Shown: in pieces, positions 1 through 6,751 of the stretch | Numbering within the stretch: the stretch's first letter is position 1 | How the letters are laid out: each line of letters opens with the position of its first letter | NCBI GenBank assembly: GCA_030447045.1 | Contig: JAUJMB010000008.1 | Coordinates: 1-24,279, forward strand | Source of the DNA: Rubrobacteraceae bacterium | GTDB taxonomy: Bacteria; Actinomycetota; Rubrobacteria; Rubrobacterales; Rubrobacteraceae | DNA length: 24,279 nucleotides | Direction: 5' to 3' | The notes under the pieces: model-generated | The model's database searches: none | What the model saw: the letters and a program-made list of their open reading frames with translations, nothing else | What the model was told of the DNA's origin: nothing | Position numbers and translations under genes: made by a program

Positions 1-1
1 G

Positions 2-1306
2 CGCGGCTTCGGCGCCGTCCAGGCCTGCTTCGCCCACGAGTCCCAGATGGACAAGTTGGCCGCGGAGCTTGGGATGGACCCCGTCGAGCTGCGCCTCCGG
101 AACGCCATCGAGCCGGGGATGCGGCTCCCGTTCGGCCAGGAGGTGCCGCACCCGGCGCCGGTGCGCGAGATCCTGGAGAAGGTAAAAGGAATTCCGATGC
201 CCGAGGAGCAGCAACTCGAGGGGCGAGACCTGCGCGAGCTCCCGGGCGGCGTCTCCAACGTCACCCACGGCGAGGGCGTGAGGCGCGGCGTCGGCTACGC
301 GGTCGGCTTCAAGAACATAGGCTTCTCCGCCGGCTTCGACGACTACTCGACGGCGCGGGTTACGCTCTCGGTGGAGGACGGCGGGCCGCTGGTGCGCGTC
401 CACACGGCGGCGGCCGAGGTCGGGCAGGGGCTCGTCACCCTGCAGGCCCAGATAGCGCGCACCGAGCTCGGCGTCACGCGCGTCGCCGTCGAGCCCGCGG
501 ACACGCGCGTCGGCTCCGCGGGCTCCACCTCCGCCTCCCGCCAGTCCTACGTAACCGGCGCCGCCGTCAAGGGCGCCTGCGAGGCGATCCGGGCGAGGAT
601 CTTCGAGCGCGCCAGGGAGGAGTTCGGATCGGTCGGAGACCTCTCCCTGGACGGGGACGAGGTGCTCTCCGACGGGCAGGTCGTCATCTCGCTGGCCGAG
701 CTGATCGGGGACGACGAGCTCGAGGAGACGCTCGAGTACCACCACAAGGAGACCTACCCGCTGGACGAGAGGGGTCAGGGGGACGCGCATTTGCAGTTCG
801 CCTTCGCGGCGCACCGGGCGGTCGTCGAGGTGGACACGGAGATCGGGCTCGTGCGGGTGGTGGAGATAGCGACGGCGCAGGACGTGGGGAAGATCATGAA
901 CCCGCAGGCGCTCGAGGGCCAGATCGAGGGCGGCATAGCGCAGGGGCTCGGGCTGGCGCTGCTGGAGGAGATCCAGGTAAAGGACAGCAAGGTCCTGAAC
1001 GCCTCGTTCACGGACTACCTCCTCCCCACCATCCTGGACATGCCCTCGGTAAAGATGGAGATCCTGGAGCTCTCCGACCCCGAGGCCCCCTATGGCCTGA
1101 AGGGCGTGGGAGAACCGCCCACGATCTCATCCACCCCCGCCATCGTCGCGGCTCTGCGCGACGCCACGGGCCAGCCCCTCACGCGCATCCCCGTCAGGCC
1201 CGAGCAGATCGCGGGCATCTCCAGGAAGCCCCCCGACGAACCGCCGCACCCCGGCAGCGCCGGCTACGCGGAGATCGGGCGCCTCGACGAGCGTAGGGAG
1301 CACTAG
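2..1306 (+). CDS. Xanthine dehydrogenase, molybdopterin-binding subunit (C-terminal 434 residues, 5' end outside window)
   Basis: This is the C-terminal part of the large catalytic subunit of a xanthine dehydrogenase, which oxidises hypoxanthine/xanthine to urate in the cytoplasm. The reading frame is open from base 2, before the first ATG at 47, and begins with RGFGAVQACFAHESQMD, a typical interior segment of this family, so the gene starts outside the window. Visible cofactor-pocket motifs are AAEVGQGL, the GSAGSTSASRQSY segment, and KGVGEPP near the end, whose Glu (codon 1112-1114) matches the catalytic base of the family. The C-terminus carries about 25 Pro/Gly/Arg-rich residues after the conserved core. 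The stop overlaps the next start (TAGTG), so the two genes are translationally coupled. The urate-processing genes downstream support xanthine rather than another substrate, although aldehyde oxidases or CO dehydrogenases share the fold. Confidence 0.93.
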   Translation, partial: RGFGAVQACFAHESQMDKLAAELGMDPVELRLRNAIEPGMRLPFGQEVPHPAPVREILEKVKGIPMPEEQQLEGRDLRELPGGVSNVTHGEGVRRGVGYAVGFKNIGFSAGFDDYSTARVTLSVEDGGPLVRVHTAAAEVGQGLVTLQAQIARTELGVTRVAVEPADTRVGSAGSTSASRQSYVTGAAVKGACEAIRARIFERAREEFGSVGDLSLDGDEVLSDGQVVISLAELIGDDELEETLEYHHKETYPLDERGQGDAHLQFAFAAHRAVVEVDTEIGLVRVVEIATAQDVGKIMNPQALEGQIEGGIAQGLGLALLEEIQVKDSKVLNASFTDYLLPTILDMPSVKMEILELSDPEAPYGLKGVGEPPTISSTPAIVAALRDATGQPLTRIPVRPEQIAGISRKPPDEPPHPGSAGYAEIGRLDERREH

Positions 1307-1587
1307 TGCCGGCCTACGAGAGGGCGGAGCTGACCGCCGAGCTGAAAGTTTTGATCTCCAGCGAGGGCGGATCGCGGGGCGAGATCGAGGCCGCGAAGGC
1401 GGCAGCCGGCGCGTCGGGCCTGGCTCACGAAGCCGGGCCGGAGACGATGATCCTCGCCGGAGGGCGCCGGGAGGTGCTCGACGCTGCGACGCGCGTGGTG
1501 GAGGCCGCCCTCGACGCCGGGGCCGGCGGCGTCGAGCTCAAGATCGAGGCGCAGGGAGACGCGCCGAGGTTCGAGGCGGGAGGGTAG
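1306..1587 (+). CDS. Small MTH1187/YkoF-like (DUF77) putative thiamine-binding protein
   Basis: A 93-residue protein starting at GTG that shares one base with the preceding stop codon. The pattern looks like the MTH1187/DUF77 fold: a first strand (AELTAELKVLI), a helix, the GLAHEAGPETMILAGG segment (family members have a comparable GLKYELxPMGTVIEG stretch), the helix REVLDAATRVVEAALDAGAG, and a final strand VELKIEAQGD. Characterised members of this superfamily bind thiamine or related pyrimidines. The assignment rests on pattern recall and is moderate. Its place between xanthine dehydrogenase and OHCU decarboxylase, in a region that also carries the thiamine-diphosphate enzyme glyoxylate carboligase, makes a cofactor or pyrimidine/purine-related role conceivable, but that is inference. 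Codon use matches the neighbours, so the gene looks real. Confidence 0.7.
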   Translation: MPAYERAELTAELKVLISSEGGSRGEIEAAKAAAGASGLAHEAGPETMILAGGRREVLDAATRVVEAALDAGAGGVELKIEAQGDAPRFEAGG

Positions 1588-1639
1588 CCAAGGAGACCGT
1601 AGCGTCGGACCGGCCGGGGAAGGCGACCACGGGAGGAAG

Positions 1640-2173
1640 ATGCCGGAGAAGCTCTCCATCGAGGAGGTCAACAGCATGGATCGAGGGGAGTTCGTCTCCC
1701 GGTTCGGATCGCTCTTCGAGCGCTCGCCCTGGGTGGCAGAGGGCGCCTGGAACGGACGTCCCTTCGACGGCCTCGACGGGCTGCACGCGGCGTTCGTCCG
1801 CACCGTCCACGACGCCCCGGAGGAGCGGCGCGTCGCCCTTATCCGGGCGCATCCCGACCTCGCCGGAAAGGCCGCCCTCGCCGGCGAGCTTACGGAGGAG
1901 TCCGCGGGCGAGCAGGCCTCCGCCGGCCTGGACAGGCTCTCGCCCGAGGAGTACGAGAGGTTCCACCGCCTGAACGCCGCCTACAGGGAGAGGTTCGGCC
2001 TCCCCTACGTGGTCTGCGTGCGGGACAACACGAAGGAGACGATCTTCGCCGGCGCCGAGCGGCGGCTGGCGAACACGCGCGAGGAGGAGATAGAGGCCGC
2101 CTTGCGCGAGATCTCCCGCATCTCGCGCCTCAGGCTCGAAGACCTGGTGGAGCCCGCGGAAGGACGCCGATGA
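1640..2173 (+). CDS. uraD: 2-oxo-4-hydroxy-4-carboxy-5-ureidoimidazoline (OHCU) decarboxylase
   Basis: This enzyme decarboxylates OHCU to S-allantoin, the third step of urate breakdown. The 177-residue length is normal for the single-domain form. Diagnostic features are ERSPWVAEGAW near residues 27-37, the HPDLAGK motif with the catalytic His71, and RFGLPYVVCVR at 118-128, followed by the conserved C-terminal helix region ANTREEEIEAALREI. The ATG at 1640 is chosen because it gives the usual N-terminus (LSIEEVNSMDRGEF), and GGGAGG lies three bases upstream. The stop overlaps the urate oxidase start by four bases (ATGA), which implies coupled translation. The enzymes for the two preceding reactions follow directly downstream. 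Confidence 0.95.
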   Translation: MPEKLSIEEVNSMDRGEFVSRFGSLFERSPWVAEGAWNGRPFDGLDGLHAAFVRTVHDAPEERRVALIRAHPDLAGKAALAGELTEESAGEQASAGLDRLSPEEYERFHRLNAAYRERFGLPYVVCVRDNTKETIFAGAERRLANTREEEIEAALREISRISRLRLEDLVEPAEGRR

Positions 2174-3030
2174 GCGAGAAGCCGGAGATCGTCCTCGGGC
2201 AGAACAACTACGGCAAGTCCGAGGTCCGCCTCTTCAAGGTGAAGCGCGACACCGACGTCCACGAGGTGTGGGACCTGGACGTCCGCGTCGTCCTCGAAGG
2301 GGACTTCGACGCTGCCCACTACCACGGGGACAACTCCAAACTGCTCGCGACCGACACCATGCGCAACACCGTCTACGCGCTCGCGAAGGACCACCTGACC
2401 GGCAGCATCGAGGGCTTCGGCCTCGCGCTCGTCGGCCACTTCCTCGAAGCCGGCCCGACCGTCACGTCCTGCCGCGTCGAGATCACCCAGTTCCGGTGGC
2501 GCAGGATAGAGGTAGACGGACAACCCCACGACCACTCTTTTGTCCGAGAACGCGGCGAACGCAAGGCGAAGGTTTGGGGCGACGGGACCGGCGCCCGCGG
2601 GGTCGAGGCCGGCATCGACGACATCTACGTCCTGAAGACGACGAACTCGGGGTGGGAGGGCTTCTACCGCGACCGCTTCACCACCCTCCCGGAGACCGAC
2701 GACCGAGTCCTCGCGACCATCGTCACCGCGAAGTGGGAGTACCGTACCCTGGACGCGGACTTCGACCGGCTGTGGAGCGGGGTGATGGAGAGCACCCTGA
2801 GAACCTTCACGGACCACTACAGCCCCTCGGTGCAGAACACGCTCTACCGCATGGGCCGGGCGGTGTTGGAAGAAATTCCGGAGATTGAGAGGATCTGGTA
2901 CTCCTTCCCGAACGTCCACCACATCGCCTACGACCTCGAACGCTTCGGGATCGAGAACAACGGCGAGATCCTGCACGCCACGCAAGACCCCTACGGCCAG
3001 ATCGAAGGCTGGGTGGAGCGGCGCCCGTGA
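2170..3030 (+). CDS. pucL: Urate oxidase (factor-independent urate hydroxylase)
   Basis: Oxidises urate with O2 to 5-hydroxyisourate and H2O2 without a cofactor. It is 286 residues long, typical of the stand-alone enzyme. Residues matching the known active site are visible: Lys16 in NNYGKSEVRL, Thr61 in LLATDTMRNTVYALAKDH (the catalytic Thr), Phe165 in TTNSGWEGF, Arg179, Gln222 in SPSVQNTLY, and Asn248 with His250 in FPNVHHIAYDLERFG. Both T-fold halves are complete. It is translationally coupled on both sides: ATGA with the decarboxylase before it and GTGA with the hydroxyisourate hydrolase after it. B. subtilis PucL fuses urate oxidase to the decarboxylase; here the two are separate genes. 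Peroxide made here would need detoxification elsewhere. Confidence 0.97.
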   Translation: MSEKPEIVLGQNNYGKSEVRLFKVKRDTDVHEVWDLDVRVVLEGDFDAAHYHGDNSKLLATDTMRNTVYALAKDHLTGSIEGFGLALVGHFLEAGPTVTSCRVEITQFRWRRIEVDGQPHDHSFVRERGERKAKVWGDGTGARGVEAGIDDIYVLKTTNSGWEGFYRDRFTTLPETDDRVLATIVTAKWEYRTLDADFDRLWSGVMESTLRTFTDHYSPSVQNTLYRMGRAVLEEIPEIERIWYSFPNVHHIAYDLERFGIENNGEILHATQDPYGQIEGWVERRP

Positions 3031-3380
3031 GCGGCGGGCTCACAACCCACGTCCTCGACACCGCCCACGGCAGGCCGGCGGCCGGCATGAACCTGGAGCT
3101 CTTCGTCCTGGAAGGCGAAGAACGGAGGCCCGTCAAAGCCCTCACGACCAACGCCGAAGGCCGCACCGACGGGCCGTTACTCTCGCCGGGGGAATTCGCC
3201 GCCGGGCTGTACGAACTCGTCTTCGACGTGGCAGGCTACTTCGCAGGGGAGAAGGGCCTGCCGGACCCGCCGTTTCTGGGGCGCGTCCCGATCCGGTTCG
3301 GCATATCCGACCCCGGCTCCCACTACCACGTCCCGCTCCTCGTCTCGCCCTGGTCCTACAGCACCTACAGGGGGAGCTAG
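3027..3380 (+). CDS. uraH: 5-hydroxyisourate hydrolase (transthyretin-like)
   Basis: Hydrolyses 5-hydroxyisourate to OHCU, linking urate oxidase to the decarboxylase. The 117-residue protein is the normal length. Its hallmark residues are present: LTTHVLDTAHGRPA with His8, Arg46 in TTNAEGRTDGP, the HYHVPLLVSPWSYSTYRGS end with His99 and His101, and the C-terminal YRGS tetrapeptide that separates the enzyme from true transthyretin. There is no signal peptide, so it is cytosolic. GTG at 3027 overlaps the urate oxidase stop (GTGA), so the uraD-pucL-uraH trio is one translationally coupled unit covering urate to allantoin, in the order third, first, second step. Confidence 0.97.
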   Translation: MSGGLTTHVLDTAHGRPAAGMNLELFVLEGEERRPVKALTTNAEGRTDGPLLSPGEFAAGLYELVFDVAGYFAGEKGLPDPPFLGRVPIRFGISDPGSHYHVPLLVSPWSYSTYRGS

Positions 3381-3398
3381 ACGGAGGGGATTAGTTTG

Positions 3399-3423
3399 CG
3401 GACAAATGTCCGTTTTACACGAA
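3399..3423. promoter_or_regulatory. Candidate operator dyads upstream of the DUF3830 gene
   Basis: The gap after uraH holds a perfect dyad CGGACA-aa-TGTCCG (3399-3412), partly overlapped by a second one, TCCGT-tttac-ACGAA (3409-3423). The arms TCCGT and ACGAA are identical to those of the dyad at the start of the glyoxylate promoter (4949-4961), although the spacer here is five bases rather than three. No clear -35/-10 pair is visible around it. Regulation by the nearby IclR-family protein is a plausible inference. Confidence 0.4.
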
Positions 3424-3454
3424 ATCGCTTACCGAAAGGAAGGAACAGAGACCA

Positions 3455-3868
3455 TTGGGCGACGTAAAGATAACGGCGGGTCCCTACGAGTTTCTCGCGA
3501 GGTGGGAGCGGGAGCGGTGTCCGGTGACGGTGGAGGCGTTCGAGAGGCTCTTGCCCTACCGGCAGAAGATCATCCACGTGAGGTGGAGCGGGGAGGCGTG
3601 CTGGATCCCTCTAGGAGACTACGACCTCGGGGTCCCGTGGGAAGATGCGACGAGCGTGCCGCAGGCCGGGGAGATACTGTTCTACCCTGGGGGTTACTCG
3701 GAGACGGAGATCCTGTTCCCGTACTACGGCACGGTCTTCAGGAGCAAGCTCGGCGAGCTCGCCGCGAACCACCTCATGACCGTTACCGAAGGCCACGAGA
3801 ACCTCCGCCCCTTGGGCGAACTCTGCCTCTGGAAAGGTGCCCAGGACATCCTCTTCGAGAACGCGTGA
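3455..3868 (+). CDS. DUF3830 family protein (cyclophilin-like fold)
   Basis: A 137-residue protein that I recognise as DUF3830, a cyclophilin-like beta-barrel family of unknown biochemical role. Supporting segments are the N-terminal strands VKITAGPYEFLARWE, the GEACWIPLGDYDLGVPWEDAT stretch, QAGEILFYPGGYSETEILFPYG-like motif and the C-terminal ANHLMTVTEGHENLRPLGE. The TTG at 3455 is used because it is preceded by a purine-rich GAAAGGAAGGA about ten bases upstream and gives the expected N-terminus. In my recollection members often sit beside hydantoin, allantoin or amino-acid racemase genes, and here it lies between the urate genes and the regulator. It could act on an intermediate or bind a ligand; the sequence alone does not say. 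Confidence 0.8.
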   Translation: MGDVKITAGPYEFLARWERERCPVTVEAFERLLPYRQKIIHVRWSGEACWIPLGDYDLGVPWEDATSVPQAGEILFYPGGYSETEILFPYYGTVFRSKLGELAANHLMTVTEGHENLRPLGELCLWKGAQDILFENA

Positions 3869-3939
3869 GCAGAAGGTCTTAACGCTGTTCGGGGCCCGGA
3901 GTATAGGCCTCTTGAGGGTTCGGTCCTCCTCGGCTGGAG

Positions 3940-3945
3940 TATACT
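3940..3945 (+). promoter_or_regulatory. Probable -10 element of the IclR-type regulator gene
   Basis: TATACT lies 50 bases upstream of the chosen TTG start, in an AT-richer patch within otherwise GC-rich DNA. A matching -35 is weak: TTGAGG at 3912-3917 is 22 bases away, too far for an optimal promoter. The element implies that the regulator has its own transcript with a leader of about 45 bases, starting near 3952. Confidence 0.45.
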
Positions 3946-3995
3946 CTTGCAAATTCCGGTGTGAGGAAGAAGTTTTCTGGAGAGCGAGAGCGAAC

Positions 3996-4781
3996 TTGGC
4001 AGACGCGGCGAGCAACGGGGCACCGCAGGCGGGTGGGGTCCAGTCGCTGGAGCGGGCGCTGGACATTCTAGAGGTATTAGGGCGTTCGGAGGGGGAGCTT
4101 GGGATCAGTGAGATCGGGCTCTCCGTCGGGCTGGCGAACGGTACGGTCCACCGTCTCCTCTCGACGCTGGCGCGGAGGGGTTACGCCAGGCAGGTCTCGG
4201 ACAGCCGGAAGTACACGCTCGGACCGCGGGCGCTCACGCTGGCCACTTCTTCGCGGGAGCGTCTCGGGCCGCTGGCCAGGCCTTTCCTGCGGGAGCTGAT
4301 GGAGGTCAGCCGGGAGTCGGCCAACCTCGCCACGCTGGACCGGAACTCCGTCGTCTACATCGAGCAGGTGCCGGCCCCCCGCATGGTGCGCATGTTCACG
4401 GAGCCAGGCAACCGGGTCCCGCCCCACGCGAGCGGGACGGGCAAGGTGCTTCTCGCCTTTCAGCCGCCGGGGGCCGCAGAGGCGGTATTGAACCGCGGTG
4501 GGCTGGCGCGGTTCACGCCCCACACGATTACGGACATGGAAAGGCTTCTGGAGGAACTCGAACGCATAAGGGAGCAGGGCTACGCGACGGATGCGGAGGA
4601 GATCGAGGAAGGCGTGGGCTGCGTCGCCGCGCCCGTCTTCGGCGTGGGCGGCAGGGTCGTGGCCGCCATCAGCATCTCGGGACCGGCGGGAAGGCTCGAC
4701 GGGGAGAGGCTGGAGGGGATCATCCCGGAGATCAAACGCATAGCCGCCGACCTCTCCCGTTCCCTGGGCGGCCAGCAGTAG
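3996..4781 (+). CDS. IclR-family transcriptional regulator (likely of urate/glyoxylate catabolism)
   Basis: A 261-residue IclR-type protein. Residues about 15-75 form the winged HTH (VQSLERALDILEVLG, LSVGLANGTVHRLLSTLARRGYARQ), and about 80-255 the effector-binding domain with ASGTGKVLLAF and GVGCVAAPVFGVGGRVVAAISISGP. The frame is open back to 3837, but translation upstream of 3996 is Arg/Ser/Cys-rich and overlaps the end of the DUF3830 gene. TTG at 3996 gives a normal N-terminus and lies downstream of the TATACT element. Its place between the urate genes and the glyoxylate genes, plus dyads in front of both neighbours, suggests a local repressor comparable to AllR, which responds to glyoxylate or allantoin. 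The effector is not readable from sequence. Confidence 0.9.
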   Translation: MADAASNGAPQAGGVQSLERALDILEVLGRSEGELGISEIGLSVGLANGTVHRLLSTLARRGYARQVSDSRKYTLGPRALTLATSSRERLGPLARPFLRELMEVSRESANLATLDRNSVVYIEQVPAPRMVRMFTEPGNRVPPHASGTGKVLLAFQPPGAAEAVLNRGGLARFTPHTITDMERLLEELERIREQGYATDAEEIEEGVGCVAAPVFGVGGRVVAAISISGPAGRLDGERLEGIIPEIKRIAADLSRSLGGQQ

Positions 4782-4886
4782 CCCCCACCCGAACCGGTGA
4801 GTTTCGACGGGCATCGACACCTATAGACCGACCGAGAAATCCGCGGACCCCCCACACGCCAGCAATGCCAACGCCGCGACCAGGAT

Positions 4887-4902
4887 AGGGCGCTAGCGCC
4901 CT
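4887..4902. terminator. Perfect 16-bp palindrome, possible terminator of the IclR gene
   Basis: AGGGCGCTAGCGCCCT is a perfect palindrome about 105 bases after the IclR stop, followed by TTGTATG. As RNA it makes a six-pair GC stem with a CUAG loop and a poor U tract. It lies 12 bases before the -35 of the next promoter, so it may separate the two transcription units or act as a protein-binding site. Confidence 0.45.
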
Positions 4903-4914
4903 TGTATGCTCGTC

Positions 4915-4944
4915 TTGACAACCCGCGCGATCTAACTCTATACT
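4915..4944 (+). promoter_or_regulatory. Strong sigma70-type promoter of the glyoxylate operon
   Basis: Consensus TTGACA (4915-4920) and TATACT (4939-4944) are separated by 18 bases, the best promoter match I found in the window. The predicted start is near 4951, giving a leader of about 46 bases before hydroxypyruvate isomerase. The surrounding sequence is distinctly AT-rich. The near-consensus strength and the operator dyads over the start site fit a promoter held in check by a repressor. Confidence 0.75.
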
Positions 4945-4947
4945 GTT

Positions 4948-4977
4948 TTCCGTTCAACGAAATACATATTTTGTATT
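4948..4977. promoter_or_regulatory. Two dyad operators over the glyoxylate operon start site
   Basis: The first dyad is TTCCGTTCAACGAAA (4948-4962): a perfect CGTT-C-AACG core with matching outer TT/AA, 15 bases long, a size common for IclR-family operators. It sits over the predicted transcription start. The second is AATACA-tattt-TGTATT (4961-4977) and shares two bases with the first. Occupancy would block initiation, so repression by the IclR-type protein encoded just upstream is the simplest reading. Confidence 0.55.
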
Positions 4978-4996
4978 GTGGAGTAAAGGGGAAAGG

Positions 4997-5809
4997 ATGC
5001 GGTTCAGCGCTAACGTCTCGATCCTGTTCAAGGAGGTCCCGTTTCTGGAGCGTTTCGGGAGGGCGAAGGAGGCGGGTTTCTCGGCGGTCGAGTTCTGGTG
5101 GCCTGGTCTGGAGGATCTCGGGGAGGTCGAGGCGGCTATCGGCGACGCGGGCCTCTCTGTCGCGCTCTTCAACTTCGACGCCGGCGACATGCCGGCCGGG
5201 GAGAGGGGCCTCGTAAGCGATCCTGGGCGGGTGGAGCAGTTCAGGGAGAACGTGCCTGTGGCGTTGGGGCTGGCGCAGAGGCTGGGCTGCCGGCGCATGA
5301 ACGTGCTGGCCGGGCACGAGAAGGACGGGATGGGCCGGGAGGAGCAGCTAACCCTCGCCCGCGAGAACGTCGCCTTCGCGGCGGACAGGGCGAGGGAGGC
5401 GGGGGTCACGGTCATGGTGGAGGCGGTGAACACGTTCGAGAACGGTCCCTACCTGCTCTATACGACCGGGCAGGCGGTGGAGTTCGTGGAGGGGGTCGGG
5501 CGGGAGAACGTGAAGATCCAGCACGACTTCTACCACATGCAGCGGATGGAGGGGAACCTGGTCGCGACGCTGCGGGAGAACATCGGGCACATCGGGCACG
5601 TCCAGGTCGCGGACTCGCCGGGGCGCGGGGAGCCGGGGACCGGGGAGATCCACTACCCCTACGTGCTCGCCGAGCTGGAGGGCCTCGGCTACGACGGCTA
5701 CGTGGGCCTCGAGTACAACCCGGCGACCGGGAGCACGGAAGAGAGCTTCGGCTGGCTTCCAGAAGAACTGCGCGGCGGGGACGTCCGGGTCTCTGACCTG
5801 AAACTCTAG
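4997..5809 (+). CDS. hyi: Hydroxypyruvate isomerase
   Basis: Interconverts hydroxypyruvate and tartronate semialdehyde. The 270-residue protein is a TIM barrel of the xylose-isomerase-like/AP-endonuclease-2 superfamily, with MRFSANVSILFKEVPFLERF at the start, EAVNTFENGPYLLYTT carrying a metal-ligand Glu, the KIQHDFYHMQRMEGN segment, HIGHVQVADSPGRGEPGTGE, and a late GLEYNPATGS strand with another acidic ligand. The frame extends to a TTG at 4976, but that codon lies in the operator dyad. ATG at 4997 has AAAGGGG five bases upstream and gives the usual N-terminus. The closely related OtnI isomerase is an alternative, but the adjacent reductase and glyoxylate carboligase favour Hyi. It is the first gene of the glyoxylate unit. 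Confidence 0.92.
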   Translation: MRFSANVSILFKEVPFLERFGRAKEAGFSAVEFWWPGLEDLGEVEAAIGDAGLSVALFNFDAGDMPAGERGLVSDPGRVEQFRENVPVALGLAQRLGCRRMNVLAGHEKDGMGREEQLTLARENVAFAADRAREAGVTVMVEAVNTFENGPYLLYTTGQAVEFVEGVGRENVKIQHDFYHMQRMEGNLVATLRENIGHIGHVQVADSPGRGEPGTGEIHYPYVLAELEGLGYDGYVGLEYNPATGSTEESFGWLPEELRGGDVRVSDLKL

Positions 5810-5823
5810 AGAGGGAGGGCATC

Positions 5824-6711
5824 TTGGCGGAGACGGTGGGGTTCATCGGGCTCGGGATCATGGGCAAACCGATGGCGAAGAACCTGATGGAGGCCGGCTA
5901 CGACCTCGTGGTCAACAACCGCAGCCCGGAGAAGGCCGAGGAGCTGGCCGGAGAGGGGGCCACGGCGGCCGCCACCCCGAGGGAGGTCGCGGAGGGGTGC
6001 GACGTCGTCATCACCATGCTCCCCGACTCGCCGCAGGTCGAGGAGGTCCTCGCAGGAGAGGACGGCGTCTTCGAGGGCGTAAGGGAGGGCGCCCTGATCG
6101 TGGACATGAGCACCATCTCCCCCGTCGTCACCGAGAGCCTGGCGAAGGGGGCCAAGGAGAAGGGCGCCTCGTTGCTAGACGCGCCCGTGTCGGGCGGGGA
6201 CGTGGGGGCGATAGAGGGGACGCTCTCGATCATGGTCGGAGGAGAAGAGGCGGACTTCGAGAGGGCGAAGCCCCTCTTCGACGTGATGGGCAAGACCGTT
6301 ACCCATGTTGGACCGACGGGGGCCGGGCAGGTCACCAAGGCGGCGAACCAGATCGTGGTCGCGCTGACCATCGAGGCGGTCTCCGAGGCGCTGGTGCTCG
6401 GATCGAAGGGCGGGGTCTCGCCGGAGAAGATCCTGGACGTCCTCGGCGGAGGTCTCGCGGGCAACAAGGTGATGGAGGTCAAGCGCGAGAAGTTCCTGAG
6501 CCACACCTTCGACCCCGGCTTCCGCTCGGAGCTGCACCACAAGGACCTCGGCATCGCGCTCGCGGCCGGGAGGGAGTACGGCGTCGCGCTGCCGGTCACG
6601 GCCATCGTCGACCAGATGCTCTTGACCATGAGGAGGAAGGGCTGGGGCGGCGAGGACCACTCGGCGCTGCTGAGGATCATCGAGGACCAGTCGGGGCACG
6701 AGATAAGCTGA
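5824..6711 (+). CDS. glxR: 2-hydroxy-3-oxopropionate (tartronate semialdehyde) reductase
   Basis: Reduces tartronate semialdehyde to D-glycerate with NAD(P)H. This 295-residue member of the beta-hydroxyacid dehydrogenase family has the Rossmann motif GLGIMGKPMAKNL (from residue 9), an Asn-Arg pair (NNRSPEKA) after the second strand, the substrate loop DAPVSGGDVGA (119-129), and the catalytic Lys172 in GAGQVTKAANQ with Asn175. The C-terminal domain is complete (FRSELHHKDLGIALAAG). The start is TTG at 5824, with GAGGGAGGG a few bases upstream. It begins 14 bases after hyi. Family members acting on 3-hydroxyisobutyrate look similar, but the neighbours hyi and gcl fix the role well. Confidence 0.94.
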   Translation: MAETVGFIGLGIMGKPMAKNLMEAGYDLVVNNRSPEKAEELAGEGATAAATPREVAEGCDVVITMLPDSPQVEEVLAGEDGVFEGVREGALIVDMSTISPVVTESLAKGAKEKGASLLDAPVSGGDVGAIEGTLSIMVGGEEADFERAKPLFDVMGKTVTHVGPTGAGQVTKAANQIVVALTIEAVSEALVLGSKGGVSPEKILDVLGGGLAGNKVMEVKREKFLSHTFDPGFRSELHHKDLGIALAAGREYGVALPVTAIVDQMLLTMRRKGWGGEDHSALLRIIEDQSGHEIS

Positions 6712-6751
6712 CATAGCAGCCGGCCTCGGGTCGGAGAAAGCGGGTTTCGCG

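Noticed and set aside
3837..3995. 53-residue N-terminal extension of the IclR-type regulator
   Set aside because: It overlaps the DUF3830 gene, has Arg/Ser/Cys-rich shadow-like composition, and lies upstream of or across the TATACT promoter element.
4976..4996. TTG start giving hydroxypyruvate isomerase seven extra residues
   Set aside because: The codon lies in the operator dyad and has no ribosome-binding site; ATG 4997 has AAAGGGG at good spacing and gives the family N-terminus.
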